Of a DNA stretch of 64,000 nucleotides, positions 53,315 to 61,527 are shown one piece after another (the stretch's first letter is position 1; every line of letters begins with the position of its first letter). The DNA comes from Gammaproteobacteria bacterium (GTDB lineage Bacteria > Pseudomonadota > Gammaproteobacteria > GCA-001735895), in contig JABHSO010000005.1 of the NCBI GenBank assembly GCA_018669845.1, positions 1 through 64,000 on the forward strand. Reading direction: 5' to 3'. The notes beneath the pieces were generated by a model. It was not told the DNA's origin. It saw only the letters and a program-made list of their open reading frames with translations, and did no database searches. The position numbers and the translations under genes are program-made.

Positions 53315-53400
53315 AAAAAAAAAACCGCCTGACATGCATGCGGTTAAACTAAACTCAGGGACTATTCCGAGTTTAGGTACAGGTTCTGTTGCTTTGGTTT
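53315..53400 (-). ncRNA. Candidate small RNA with two hairpins and a terminator (minus strand)
   Basis: On the minus strand an 8-bp stem (CTAAACTC/GAGTTTAG, 53349-53376) is followed by a second stem (AACCGC/GCGGTT, 53323-53345) and then ten U residues (53324-53315), a good intrinsic terminator. No minus-strand gene lies upstream before the divergent pyk gene, so the terminator must close a short untranslated transcript or be vestigial. A weak promoter (TTCATA, 18 bp, TATAGC on the minus strand) would start the RNA near 53398. No known sRNA family is recognised. The rest of the 395-bp spacer to pyk (53401-53630) shows only a -10-like TACAAT at 53549-53554 on the plus strand. Confidence 0.45.
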
Positions 53401-53630
53401 TTAGCTATAAATAATAATCTTGTGATGTATGAATACTGTTTTTAATTAATATGACGGTGAGTGTAGTCCTGAATTGATTCTAAAGTGTGAAGCTATTCAC
53501 AGCCCGGTTCCAGGGGGAATAAATCATGTTTAATTGTGTGAACCGGTCTACAATTGTTACTGATAATCAGCTCTGATAGAAACGTTGCTTCTAAAGGAAG
53601 TCAGAAGAAACCAATACCAATATTTCAAAC

Positions 53631-55070
53631 ATGATCAATACAATCGATAAAGAGATAAACAGGAAAACTCGCATTATAGCGACGCTTGGACCGGCAACCA
53701 GTGACCTTGAAACTATTACCAAACTGTTGCAGGCCGGGGTGAATATTATTCGTTTGAATATGTCTCATGGCAGCCATGGGCACCATAAAAAAAGTTTTAA
53801 GCTGGTTAAAAAAGCTGCTGCAAAAATGAAAATTCAAGTTGCTATTTTTTGTGACCTTTGCGGGCCAAAAATTAGAGTGGGTTTGCTCAAAAATGGAGAG
53901 ATGCCATTAAAATCCCGCTCAATTGTTACAATTACTACTCGGCAGTTAATTGGTGAAAATAATATCATTCCCTGTCAGTACCGGAATTTACATAAAGATG
54001 TAAAAACTGGTGACAGAATATTGCTGGATGACGGGAAAATGGAATTAAAAGTGCTTGAAGTGGTTAAGCGAGATATTCAATGCCGTGTTATTTATAGCGG
54101 TTTGCTGAAAGATAAAAAAGGCATTAATTTACCAGATACTCAAATATCGTCTTCATCACTGACTGTAAATGATAAAAAGGATGTGTTATTTGCTCAGCAA
54201 ATAGGTGCTGATTTTGTGGCACTCAGTTTTGTTCGTCATGCTGAAGATATCATCAAGTTAAAAAGTTATATGAAACGACATGGTGAAGTTTTGCCTGTTA
54301 TTTCGAAAATTGAAAAGCCGGAGGCGCTTGATAATTTTGATGAAATACTGCGTGAATCTTATGCCATTATGGTAGCACGTGGTGATCTGGGTATTGAGAT
54401 TGATGCAGCCCAGGTGCCGATGGTTCAAAAAGATTTGATAAGCCGTTCCCGAACTGCCTGTCGTCCGGTGATTGTAGCAACCCATATGATGGAATCCATG
54501 ATTACCAGTTCACGTCCTACCCGAGCAGAAGTAGGTGATGTTTCTAATGCCGCTTTAAATGGAGCCGATGCAGTTATGCTGTCTGGCGAAACCTCGGTTG
54601 GACGTTATCCTGTTCAGGCTGTTAAACAAATGGATCATATTCTACGTGAAATGGAGCAGTGGAAGCGTGATAACCCGGACGTTGAAAATCAAGTAGACAT
54701 GAGAGTGACTTGCTCTCCCAAGAGAGCCTTAACCCATGCTGCTGTTGGAATAGCTAAGGATCTGAAATTGCTGGGTCTATTTGTACCCACCTCCAGCGGT
54801 GCCACAGCAGGAGTAGTCGCAGCTTTTAGACCTTCGGCTCCCATTATTGGTATTTGCCTGGATGAAAAAACAGCAAGAATATTAATGCTGCACTGGGGTG
54901 TTATGCCATTGGTGCTACCACAACAGCATACTCAGGACTGGTATACGATGAGTCGAATTATTGCCCGTAAGTTTAAATTTAAACTGGCCAAACGCTCTGT
55001 GGCTGTTTTATCAGGTTTTGGTCGGCAGCCTGATAACTACCATCCGGTGTTAAAAATACTTAATTTCTAG
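53631..55070 (+). CDS. pyk: Pyruvate kinase
   Basis: 479 residues, full-length. It shows the family blocks TRIIATLGPATSDLE, NIIRLNMSHGSHGHH, the catalytic ISKIEKPEALDNFDEIL loop with metal-binding MVARGDLGIEI, and QKDLISRSRTACRPVIVATHMMESM. It makes pyruvate and ATP from phosphoenolpyruvate. Pyruvate is a substrate of the PFOR in this window. The C-terminal domain (about 360-479) is shortened or divergent compared with E. coli PykF but complete. Monocistronic, followed by a family B element. Confidence 0.93.
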   Translation: MINTIDKEINRKTRIIATLGPATSDLETITKLLQAGVNIIRLNMSHGSHGHHKKSFKLVKKAAAKMKIQVAIFCDLCGPKIRVGLLKNGEMPLKSRSIVTITTRQLIGENNIIPCQYRNLHKDVKTGDRILLDDGKMELKVLEVVKRDIQCRVIYSGLLKDKKGINLPDTQISSSSLTVNDKKDVLFAQQIGADFVALSFVRHAEDIIKLKSYMKRHGEVLPVISKIEKPEALDNFDEILRESYAIMVARGDLGIEIDAAQVPMVQKDLISRSRTACRPVIVATHMMESMITSSRPTRAEVGDVSNAALNGADAVMLSGETSVGRYPVQAVKQMDHILREMEQWKRDNPDVENQVDMRVTCSPKRALTHAAVGIAKDLKLLGLFVPTSSGATAGVVAAFRPSAPIIGICLDEKTARILMLHWGVMPLVLPQQHTQDWYTMSRIIARKFKFKLAKRSVAVLSGFGRQPDNYHPVLKILNF

Positions 55071-55121
55071 TAATTACTTAGCAAATCAATGAAACCTATC
55101 CGTTATGTATTAAAAAAATCT

Positions 55122-55282
55122 CACCGCAGAGGACGCAGAGATTCTCAGAGTTTTTAATGTAGCTGCTTTTTTACGCACCACTTAATTACTCTACAATGAT
55201 TAATCTTTGATAAATTGACCGAACTTAAGACAAATAGGTAAAAACATTTTATTTCTCTGCGTACCTTTGCGTCCTCTGCAGT
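55122..55282. repeat. Family B inverted-repeat element, full copy
   Basis: Left arm CACCGCAGAGGACGCAGAGA (55122 on) and right arm (55254-55282, TCTCTGCGTACCTTTGCGTC then CTCTGCAGT) are near-inverse, about 100 bp apart. It occupies most of the 279-bp pyk-pdxH spacer between convergent genes. Confidence 0.85.
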
Positions 55283-55349
55283 TAAATGCTTTTCCTGGTA
55301 TAGCTTGGCTTAAGTTAAGTGATAATCGGATAATTTTTAAGTGACCAAA

Positions 55350-55988
55350 TTAAGGTGCAAGACGGCTTATTTTCCAGTCGTTTTCTTGTTGTCGACTGTA
55401 CAGGAAGCGATCGTGTAAACGATCTGGCTGACCCTGCCAGAATTCAATGGAACTAGGTTTTACCCGGTAGCCACCCCAGAACTCTGGTAATGAAACATCA
55501 CCGTCAGCGAAGCGATTCTTTATTTCTTCCAGTTTACTCATTAATAATATTCTGGAACTGATGATAGAACTCTGTTGAGAAACCCAGGCTCCCAGTTGGC
55601 TACCCCGGGGGCGTGAGAGAAAATATTTTAAAGATTCTTTGGTTGAAATTCTGCTGGCCTGCCCTACAATTTTTACCTGTCTATCCTGATCTAACCAGGG
55701 GAAGAGCAGGGCTACATTGGGGTTTTCAGCAATATGCTGAGATTTGGCTGATTCATAATTGGTGAAAAAAACAAATCCCTGTTGATCATAAATCTTTAAT
55801 AAAACAGTTCGTAATGAGACTTCACCCTGTTTGTTTGCAGTTGCCAGGCTCATGGCGCTGGGGTCTTTTATGTCAGTTTTTAGCGCTTCATTGAACCACT
55901 GTTCAAACTGAATTATGGGGTCTGGATTTAGTGTATCGCGCGATAATCCGGTCTGGTCATAGACCCGCCTAATATTTCCTAAATCCAT
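55350..55988 (-). CDS. pdxH: Pyridoxine/pyridoxamine 5'-phosphate oxidase
   Basis: 212 residues from the ATG at 55988, which fits the N-terminus of the family; an ATG 11 codons upstream (56021) is possible. The substrate- and FMN-binding stretches are conserved: RTVLLKIYDQQGFVFFTNY, ALLFPWLDQDRQVKI, SRPRGSQLGAWVSQQS, and the C-terminal SIEFWQGQPDRLHDRFLY. It oxidises PNP and PMP to pyridoxal 5'-phosphate with oxygen. Stands alone. Confidence 0.95.
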   Translation of the reverse strand: MDLGNIRRVYDQTGLSRDTLNPDPIIQFEQWFNEALKTDIKDPSAMSLATANKQGEVSLRTVLLKIYDQQGFVFFTNYESAKSQHIAENPNVALLFPWLDQDRQVKIVGQASRISTKESLKYFLSRPRGSQLGAWVSQQSSIISSRILLMSKLEEIKNRFADGDVSLPEFWGGYRVKPSSIEFWQGQPDRLHDRFLYSRQQENDWKISRLAP

Positions 55989-56178
55989 AATTTGATGACT
56001 ACTCTGAAAAAGCGCAAGCATACTTTTTGTTTAGAAATGTATCAACCAGCCTGCTGATGATTGGACAAATTATTTTGGTTTAATAAATCAGCATGGCACT
56101 GTAGAAAATCATGTAGATTAATAAATATCTGAAACTATGTCATTCTGGTAGTTTTTTTAGCCGGAATCATCTGTTTAA

Positions 56179-56673
56179 TTAGTGCGGTTCAGAGACTTTG
56201 ATATGAGCTTCTGGATGGTGTTGCAAAATACTCTCAGAAATTCTCTCTACATCTGCTTTGGCAAGATCGACCATGAGTAATATCTCTCCATGTTCAATTT
56301 CATATTTAAAATCATCCAGTTGATGGTTATGTTCATGGCCTTTCATCAGCCCTAACATGGCAGCACCTACACCGGCCCCTGCAGCGGCTCCTATTAACAG
56401 GGCTCCTCCGCCTAAAATAATTCCTCCAGGAGGAAAGGCAACTGTTAGTAACCCTCCCAGTAGACCAGCTGTACCTCCAATACCCGTACCCCATTCGAGT
56501 CCGTGGGCAAGTTCAGTGCGTTGCCAGATATTCGCTTCAGGCAAGCCATCTAGAGGTTGGTCCATGCTTGCAACTACGTGTAAATGAGTGTGGGGTACAC
56601 CTTGCTCTTCAAGTTCAGTGATTATTGTTTCAGTGAGAGGTCGATTGGGTATAAGAAAGTAGATTCGTCGCAT
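56179..56673 (-). CDS. Glycine-zipper membrane-associated protein
   Basis: 164 residues. An N-terminal cytoplasmic ferredoxin-like segment (MRRIYFLIPNRPLTETIITE), a Gly-rich helix pair typical of a glycine zipper (GTGIGGTAGLLGGLL, GGALLIGAAAGAGVG), and a C-terminal domain with two His-rich segments (KGHEHNHQL). Resembles DUF1269-like stress proteins; role unknown. Confidence 0.7.
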   Translation of the reverse strand: MRRIYFLIPNRPLTETIITELEEQGVPHTHLHVVASMDQPLDGLPEANIWQRTELAHGLEWGTGIGGTAGLLGGLLTVAFPPGGIILGGGALLIGAAAGAGVGAAMLGLMKGHEHNHQLDDFKYEIEHGEILLMVDLAKADVERISESILQHHPEAHIKVSEPH

Positions 56674-56991
56674 GTCTTTTCATCCTGTTGCAAATTATTG
56701 GGTAGCGAACCCGTTAACTGAGCCATTTCAGCAGCTATCGTACTACGTCCCTGTCCAGCAATTCTTATTGGTCTGAGAATTACATGCTGTAACGAATAAT
56801 GTAAAAGATTCACTTTAAGGTTGAATTGATTTAGCGCAAAAATATTTAAAATAATGACTGTTTTACCTTTTTAATCTGGGTTATTGAGCTCAATCAAATT
56901 TTCTTTGTGAATTTATTGGCTTATTAGTTGTTTTTAACCCAGTTTATAAAATTTTCAACTATATTCAGTTTACTCTAATTATATTTTAAAA
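56674..56991. other. Intergenic stretch with a possible FNR-type operator
   Basis: 318 bp without a convincing gene. A short minus-strand open frame (56622-56813) overlaps the glycine-zipper gene in another frame and has no support. The region holds a palindrome ATTGAGCTCAAT (56883-56894), which together with flanking bases matches an FNR box, and an AT-rich stretch before the HDOD gene. Confidence 0.5.
56884..56927 (+). promoter_or_regulatory. Possible FNR-type site upstream of the HDOD gene
   Basis: TTGAG-CTCA-ATCAA (56884-56897) matches TTGAT-N4-ATCAA at nine of ten. A weak -10 (TATTAG, 56922-56927) would put the start near 56934, 43.5 bp from the centre. Less convincing than the hydrogenase, nifJ and hemN sites. 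Confidence 0.4.
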
Positions 56992-57879
56992 ATGGCTACT
57001 CAAAAAAGAATAGAAATTATGGATTTCGGGGGGCTCAGCAATATTGATCTTCTCGTGAGTGAAGTGGATAAACTGGTTAGTTTACCCGATGTATATTATC
57101 GCCTTGAAGCTCTCATTGAACATCCTACGTCAACGATTACCGATTTTTCGGGTGTTTTAGCCAGTGATCCTGATTTATGTGCTCGTCTATTGAGTTTGGC
57201 TAATAGTGCGTTTTATAGTTTTCCTGCCAGCATAGAAACTGTGGATAAAGCGGTTCAGATAATTGGTGTTCGTCAGGTCCGTGAACTCGTGCTGGCAACC
57301 AGTATTATCAAAGTGTTTGATAAGATGCCGCTAGGCATGATTAATATGAAATCATTCTGGGAGCACTCTGTTGCGGTAGGTGTTTTAGCAAAATCGATAG
57401 GACAGTATTGTAATATTAGTCAGCCAGAACGGTTTTATGTTGCGGGTCTTTTACATGATATTGGCAGACTGGTTTTTTATATCAAGATGCCGGGGCTGAT
57501 GCATGAGCTTTTAATACAACGTGAAGCTAAAGAAGAGTGCCTGTATCTGCTTGAGCTGGAAAGTCTGGGTTATTCACATGCTGAAGCGGGTGGTCGCCTA
57601 CTGGAAAACTGGCGTGTACCAGTATCTATACATGAACCTGTGAACTTTCACCATAAACCAGAACAGTCACTAGACTTTACTCAGGTTACAGCAGCCGTGC
57701 ATATTGCTGATGTGTGGGTAAATAAAAATCAGGTTGGTACCACTGGAGAGCGATTTGCATTACCAATTGACAACTTTGCATTAGAGCAGTTAAATTTACA
57801 GAATTATGAACTGGATGAAATTTGGATTTTGGCTGAAGAAGCAATGAAAGATGTTATGAAGCAGTTTCTGGTTCAGTAA
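56992..57879 (+). CDS. HDOD domain protein
   Basis: 295 residues. A full HDOD domain with SLPDVYYRLEALIEHPTSTI, ASDPDLCARLLSLANSAF, AVQIIGVRQVRELVLATSI and FYVAGLLHDIGRLVF (the HD-like helix retains HD), then YSHAEAGGRLLENWRVP and NFHHKPEQS. HDOD proteins regulate two-component or c-di-GMP pathways; target unknown. It has no output domain. Confidence 0.85.
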   Translation: MATQKRIEIMDFGGLSNIDLLVSEVDKLVSLPDVYYRLEALIEHPTSTITDFSGVLASDPDLCARLLSLANSAFYSFPASIETVDKAVQIIGVRQVRELVLATSIIKVFDKMPLGMINMKSFWEHSVAVGVLAKSIGQYCNISQPERFYVAGLLHDIGRLVFYIKMPGLMHELLIQREAKEECLYLLELESLGYSHAEAGGRLLENWRVPVSIHEPVNFHHKPEQSLDFTQVTAAVHIADVWVNKNQVGTTGERFALPIDNFALEQLNLQNYELDEIWILAEEAMKDVMKQFLVQ

Positions 57880-57955
57880 TAATCACTAATGGCTGTTTAT
57901 TTTTTCCATTCAATCTTTACACCAAAAAAAACAGTGTTTTAAGTACTTATTGAGG

Positions 57956-58225
57956 TTACTCCTCTTCATCGAAGCGGTTATTGAAGTGGGTGGTAATAGC
58001 ATCAACACATTGGGTTTCATCTTCCCCGTCAATTTCAAGCTTTAATACAGTTCCCTTGCTGGCTGCCAGCATCATGACACCCATAATACTTTTAGCGTTC
58101 ACTCTATTACCCTTATTATCAAGATATATTGAGCAGCCAAATTGAGAACATAAATTAACCAGCTTTGAAGCGGCCCGGGCATGCAGTCCGAGTTTGTTAA
58201 TGATAGTGATGTCCTGGGTTATCAT
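57956..58225 (-). CDS. ptsH: Phosphocarrier protein HPr (NPr-type)
   Basis: 89 residues. The phospho-acceptor His15 is in LGLHARAASKLV and Ser46 in NAKSIMGVMML is the site for HPr kinase. As kinase and Ser46 are both encoded here, the HprK-dependent regulation is possible. It starts 4 bp after the EIIA gene and ends the ptsN-hprK-rapZ-EIIA-ptsH unit. Confidence 0.94.
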   Translation of the reverse strand: MITQDITIINKLGLHARAASKLVNLCSQFGCSIYLDNKGNRVNAKSIMGVMMLAASKGTVLKLEIDGEDETQCVDAITTHFNNRFDEEE

Positions 58226-58229
58226 AGGA

Positions 58230-58628
58230 TTAAATGCCGATTTCTTTTGTGATGCCTTTGTTGGCGCCGACTATACCGATTTTTGCTAACAACTCTAGTG
58301 GCTGATCAGCATAATTGAGTATCCGTATTAGCATGGGTAAGTTCAGGCCCGCCAGAATTTTTACATTGTGACTGCTGGCAAAGTAATGAACCAGGTTGCT
58401 TGGTGTAGCACCGAGGATATCAGTTAAGATCAAAACGCCATCGCCTTTTTCCAGAAATTCAATATCAGACTTAATCTGATCTGCATACAAACCTAGTCCA
58501 TCAGATTTTAAGTTGCCAGGTATCGAAATTGTTTTTACTGACGGAATACATTTACCCACGATAATCTCTGCGCTTTTTAAAATTTCAACGCCAATTTTAT
58601 TGTGAGTCACTATTAAAATGTTAACCAT
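58230..58628 (-). CDS. PTS EIIA component, mannose-type (ManX-like)
   Basis: 132 residues with the EIIA-Man fold: VNILIVTHNKIG (active His9), LILTDILGATPSNL and NLPMLIRIL. It is phosphorylated by HPr. No EIIB or permease genes are near, so it is likely a regulatory EIIA as in other rpoN-linked PTS blocks. The stop of rapZ overlaps its start by one base. Confidence 0.88.
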   Translation of the reverse strand: MVNILIVTHNKIGVEILKSAEIIVGKCIPSVKTISIPGNLKSDGLGLYADQIKSDIEFLEKGDGVLILTDILGATPSNLVHYFASSHNVKILAGLNLPMLIRILNYADQPLELLAKIGIVGANKGITKEIGI

Positions 58629-59485
58629 TAGTCACATTCTCTGTGACGCAGTGAAACATTGCTTCGAGTTTTCTTTAGTTCCGCAGAGATTTTTTGGGCC
58701 AGGTATACCGATCGATGCTGACCCCCGGTACAACCTATGGACAGGGTCATGTAACTGCGGCCTTCTTTTTCAAAGCAGGGTATCCATTGCTGCATAAAAT
58801 CAAGTATCGATTTTTCCATATTTGCTACAGCTGGAAAGCTTTCAAGGTATTCTATAACAGGTGTATCTTTTCCACTGAAGGGTCTTAAATGACCTTCCCA
58901 GTGAGGGTTGGGTAAACAGCGAACATCAAACATGAAGTCGGTATCGGCCGGCAAACCATGTTTAAAACCAAACGATTGAACCAGTATGGCCATGGTTTCG
59001 CTATCTTCTTGTAAAATTCGATTATTGATGATGTTGCGAAGTTCATGCACATTAAGATCGGAAGTGTCTATTGTAAGATCTGCATTGGAAGAAATATTTT
59101 TGAGCACACTGCGTTCAAGATGAATGGCTTCAACTAATGGCAGGCCTTTACGTGACAAGGGGTGTCTTCGTCGAGTTTCATTAAACCGGGTTAGTAATTT
59201 TTCAACTTTAGAAGTCAGAAAAAGAATTTCAACCTCGACATCCAGACCTTTTATTTCAGTGATGATACTTTCAAAATGAGCTATGTCCTGGATGTTACAG
59301 CGGGCATCAATTGCTACAGAAATCAGATCATATAGAGCAGGTTTGTTTTTTTTCATGGAGTGAACAAAATCACTCAATAAACAAACCGGCAAATTATCGA
59401 CACAAAAATAACCAGCATCTTCTAACGTGTGTAAAGCGATGGTTTTTCCTGAGCCGGACAGGCCGCTGACGATGACAAGTTTCAT
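58628..59485 (-). CDS. rapZ: RNase adapter protein RapZ (YvcJ family)
   Basis: 285 residues. Walker A GLSGSGKT (residues 8-15), a Walker B-like SVAIDARCN, and the C-terminal TLSIGCTGGQHRSVYLAQ typical of the RapZ C-domain. In enterics it delivers GlmZ sRNA to RNase E and binds glucosamine-6-phosphate; in other bacteria the same protein has a GTPase/ATPase role. Next to hprK and ptsN, as usual. Confidence 0.95.
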   Translation of the reverse strand: MKLVIVSGLSGSGKTIALHTLEDAGYFCVDNLPVCLLSDFVHSMKKNKPALYDLISVAIDARCNIQDIAHFESIITEIKGLDVEVEILFLTSKVEKLLTRFNETRRRHPLSRKGLPLVEAIHLERSVLKNISSNADLTIDTSDLNVHELRNIINNRILQEDSETMAILVQSFGFKHGLPADTDFMFDVRCLPNPHWEGHLRPFSGKDTPVIEYLESFPAVANMEKSILDFMQQWIPCFEKEGRSYMTLSIGCTGGQHRSVYLAQKISAELKKTRSNVSLRHRECD

Positions 59486-59500
59486 TTTTTTAGTTTACTG

Positions 59501-60451
59501 TTATTCTTTTGAATTGGCTAATATGGCAAGCCTTTGCCTTTCAATAAAATCTTCCGCTGCATTATAACCGTTAATATGCATTAAGTGATTACGCGCAGCT
59601 GCTTCAACCAGTATGGCAAGATTTCTTCCCGGAGCAACTGGAAGTGTCATTTCAGGAATATCTATACCTAATACAGATCGGGTTTGCTGGATATTTCCAA
59701 GTCGGTCAAACTGATGGCTGTTTTTCATGGTGAAAGGAATCATATTAACGATCATGCGTAGAGTTTTATTTCTTCTTAAAGCATTACTTCCAAACATTGC
59801 TCTGATATTTAAGATACCAACGCCCCTGACTTCCATAAATTCATTGGATAAGCCGGGGTGAATACCATCAATGACTCCTGGAGCCATGCTGGAGAATTCA
59901 ACGATATCATCGGCAATGAGTCGATGGCCACGAGAGATTAAAGATAAAGCTAGCTCACTTTTACCGACACCACTTTCCCCAATAATAAAAGTGCCAATGC
60001 TGTGAACTTCAACAAATACTCCATGTTTTGTTATGGTTTGAGTGAGAGCCTGGTTTAGAAAATACCTTGAATGACGTAATAGTGAGTTGTCATCAAGCTG
60101 TGATTTAAATACTGCGATTGATTCATTTGTGCAATATCTTATGATGGTATCCAGTGAAGGTGCATCGCGACTTAAAATAATTGTACTGAGAGACTGGTGG
60201 CAGAATTTTCCAAAGATATCCTGATGTTGTTCAGGACTAAGTGATTTTAAAAAATTTGCTTCCTGTATACCTATGATAACCACGCTTGACGGGCGAATAA
60301 TGTTTAAATAATCAACCGTTACATAATCTGTGTTATCACCAGACTCCAACTGGATTTCACGATCTAGTCCAACCTGACCAGAGGCGAAAGATAACTTAAG
60401 TCTTTTTTGAAAGCGTTTATGAAATTCTCGAATTGTCAGGGTGGTGGACAT
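59501..60451 (-). CDS. hprK: HPr kinase/phosphorylase
   Basis: 316 residues. Catalytic His143 in KHGVFVEVHSIG, P-loop GESGVGKS (residues 158-165) and the HprK signature EVRGVGILNIRAMFG. It phosphorylates Ser46 of HPr and reverses it. In gammaproteobacteria outside the enterics it often lies in this rpoN cluster. It is 15 bp upstream of rapZ. Confidence 0.95.
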   Translation of the reverse strand: MSTTLTIREFHKRFQKRLKLSFASGQVGLDREIQLESGDNTDYVTVDYLNIIRPSSVVIIGIQEANFLKSLSPEQHQDIFGKFCHQSLSTIILSRDAPSLDTIIRYCTNESIAVFKSQLDDNSLLRHSRYFLNQALTQTITKHGVFVEVHSIGTFIIGESGVGKSELALSLISRGHRLIADDIVEFSSMAPGVIDGIHPGLSNEFMEVRGVGILNIRAMFGSNALRRNKTLRMIVNMIPFTMKNSHQFDRLGNIQQTRSVLGIDIPEMTLPVAPGRNLAILVEAAARNHLMHINGYNAAEDFIERQRLAILANSKE

Positions 60452-60481
60452 GATTTCTACGCTAACATATCAATTGGGTTT

Positions 60482-60946
60482 TCAGGGTTGTGATTCTTTT
60501 TCAGCTTGTGTTATGACCTGAATAATATCATCAGCAGACTGGCTTAGACGAATTTTTTCAGTGACAGGTTTTTGACTAAAAATTTTTGCTAGAGAAGCCA
60601 GTATTTGCAGATGTTCATCGGTGGATTCTTCGGGGATAAATAGAACAAATATTAAATCAACTTTCTGTCTATCTATCGCATCATAATTGATGGGCGTATT
60701 TAGTTTAATGAAGTAGGCATGAGCATCTTTGATATTGCCAAGCCTTGCATGGGGTACAGCAATACCTTTGCCCAATCCGGTACTTCCCAGACGTTCACGT
60801 TCTAAAAGTTTATTGTAGATAGTGTTTTGAGGGAGAGATATCTCTTCTGCTACCTTTTCTGAAATTAGTTCAAGCAAACGTTTTTTGCTACTTATTTCGG
60901 AATTTATAAAGATTCGATTTGTCGCTAAAAGCGATGATATGGACAT
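60482..60946 (-). CDS. ptsN: Nitrogen PTS EIIA (EIIA-Ntr)
   Basis: 154 residues. The active site His66 is in GIAVPHARLGNI, and LIFVLFIPEESTDEHLQILA is the typical EIIA-Fru/Ntr segment. It takes part in the PtsP-NPr-PtsN chain that controls potassium and nitrogen/carbon balance. First gene after the hpf terminator; presumably it has its own promoter in 60947-61035. Confidence 0.95.
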   Translation of the reverse strand: MSISSLLATNRIFINSEISSKKRLLELISEKVAEEISLPQNTIYNKLLERERLGSTGLGKGIAVPHARLGNIKDAHAYFIKLNTPINYDAIDRQKVDLIFVLFIPEESTDEHLQILASLAKIFSQKPVTEKIRLSQSADDIIQVITQAEKESQP

Positions 60947-61035
60947 AATCGTATAACGTATTAATTTTGATTGATTTACTTACACAAAAAACAGTATATT
61001 CGCTTGGTAGCGAAATACAATTACCTTGCAAGGTA

Positions 61036-61066
61036 AAAAACAGGGAGGTTTAAGCTCCCTGTTTTT
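61036..61066 (-). terminator. Terminator downstream of hpf (minus strand)
   Basis: AAAAACAGGGAG (61036-61047) pairs with CTCCCTGTTTTT (61055-61066), an 8-base loop; on the minus strand a T-run (complement of AAAAAA at 61035-61040) follows the stem. It ends 5 bp after the hpf stop and separates hpf from ptsN. The symmetry may let it work in both directions. Confidence 0.88.
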
Positions 61067-61071
61067 ATTGG

Positions 61072-61389
61072 TTAGGCCATTTCCGGGATTGCACCCTTAT
61101 TTCGATGGCTTTTAACTTTTTCTTTATGCTTTTTACCCTGACGATCTAATTTATCGACCATTCCATCAATCGCTGCATACATATCTTCCTGTTCATCATC
61201 GGCGTGCATATTGGCGCCACTTACATGCATAGTTGCTTCAGCTTTATGTCTGAGTTTCTCTACCGTTAGTACAACATGAATATCGAGAGCCTGGTCAAAA
61301 TGTCTGTCCAGACGTTCTATTTTTTCATTCACGTAATTTCTAAGAGAATCAGTTATCTCGACATGATGACCGCTTAAACTTACTTGCAT
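61072..61389 (-). CDS. hpf: Short ribosome hibernation promoting factor
   Basis: 105 residues, with the HPF/YfiA fold and the conserved LSGHHVEITDSLRNYVNEKI, HIDV-type strand LDIHVVLTVEKLRHKAE and ISGA-type segment. The short form (no C-terminal dimerisation domain) gives 100S ribosome dimers in gammaproteobacteria. Downstream of rpoN, as usual. Confidence 0.95.
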   Translation of the reverse strand: MQVSLSGHHVEITDSLRNYVNEKIERLDRHFDQALDIHVVLTVEKLRHKAEATMHVSGANMHADDEQEDMYAAIDGMVDKLDRQGKKHKEKVKSHRNKGAIPEMA

Positions 61390-61527
61390 AGGATAATACC
61401 TCCTGAAGGTTACAAATTACTCATCACCTGGATGAGTGGTTTAACACTGCCATCATTGATGACAGTTGTTTGACTGCTTGTTCAATACTCGTCATGAACA
61501 AACAGTCCTATTCACATAAAAGTGATT

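Noticed and set aside
56622-56813. 63-codon minus-strand open frame upstream of the glycine-zipper gene
   Set aside because: It overlaps that gene in a different frame, lacks any domain or RBS, and is not supported by coding character.
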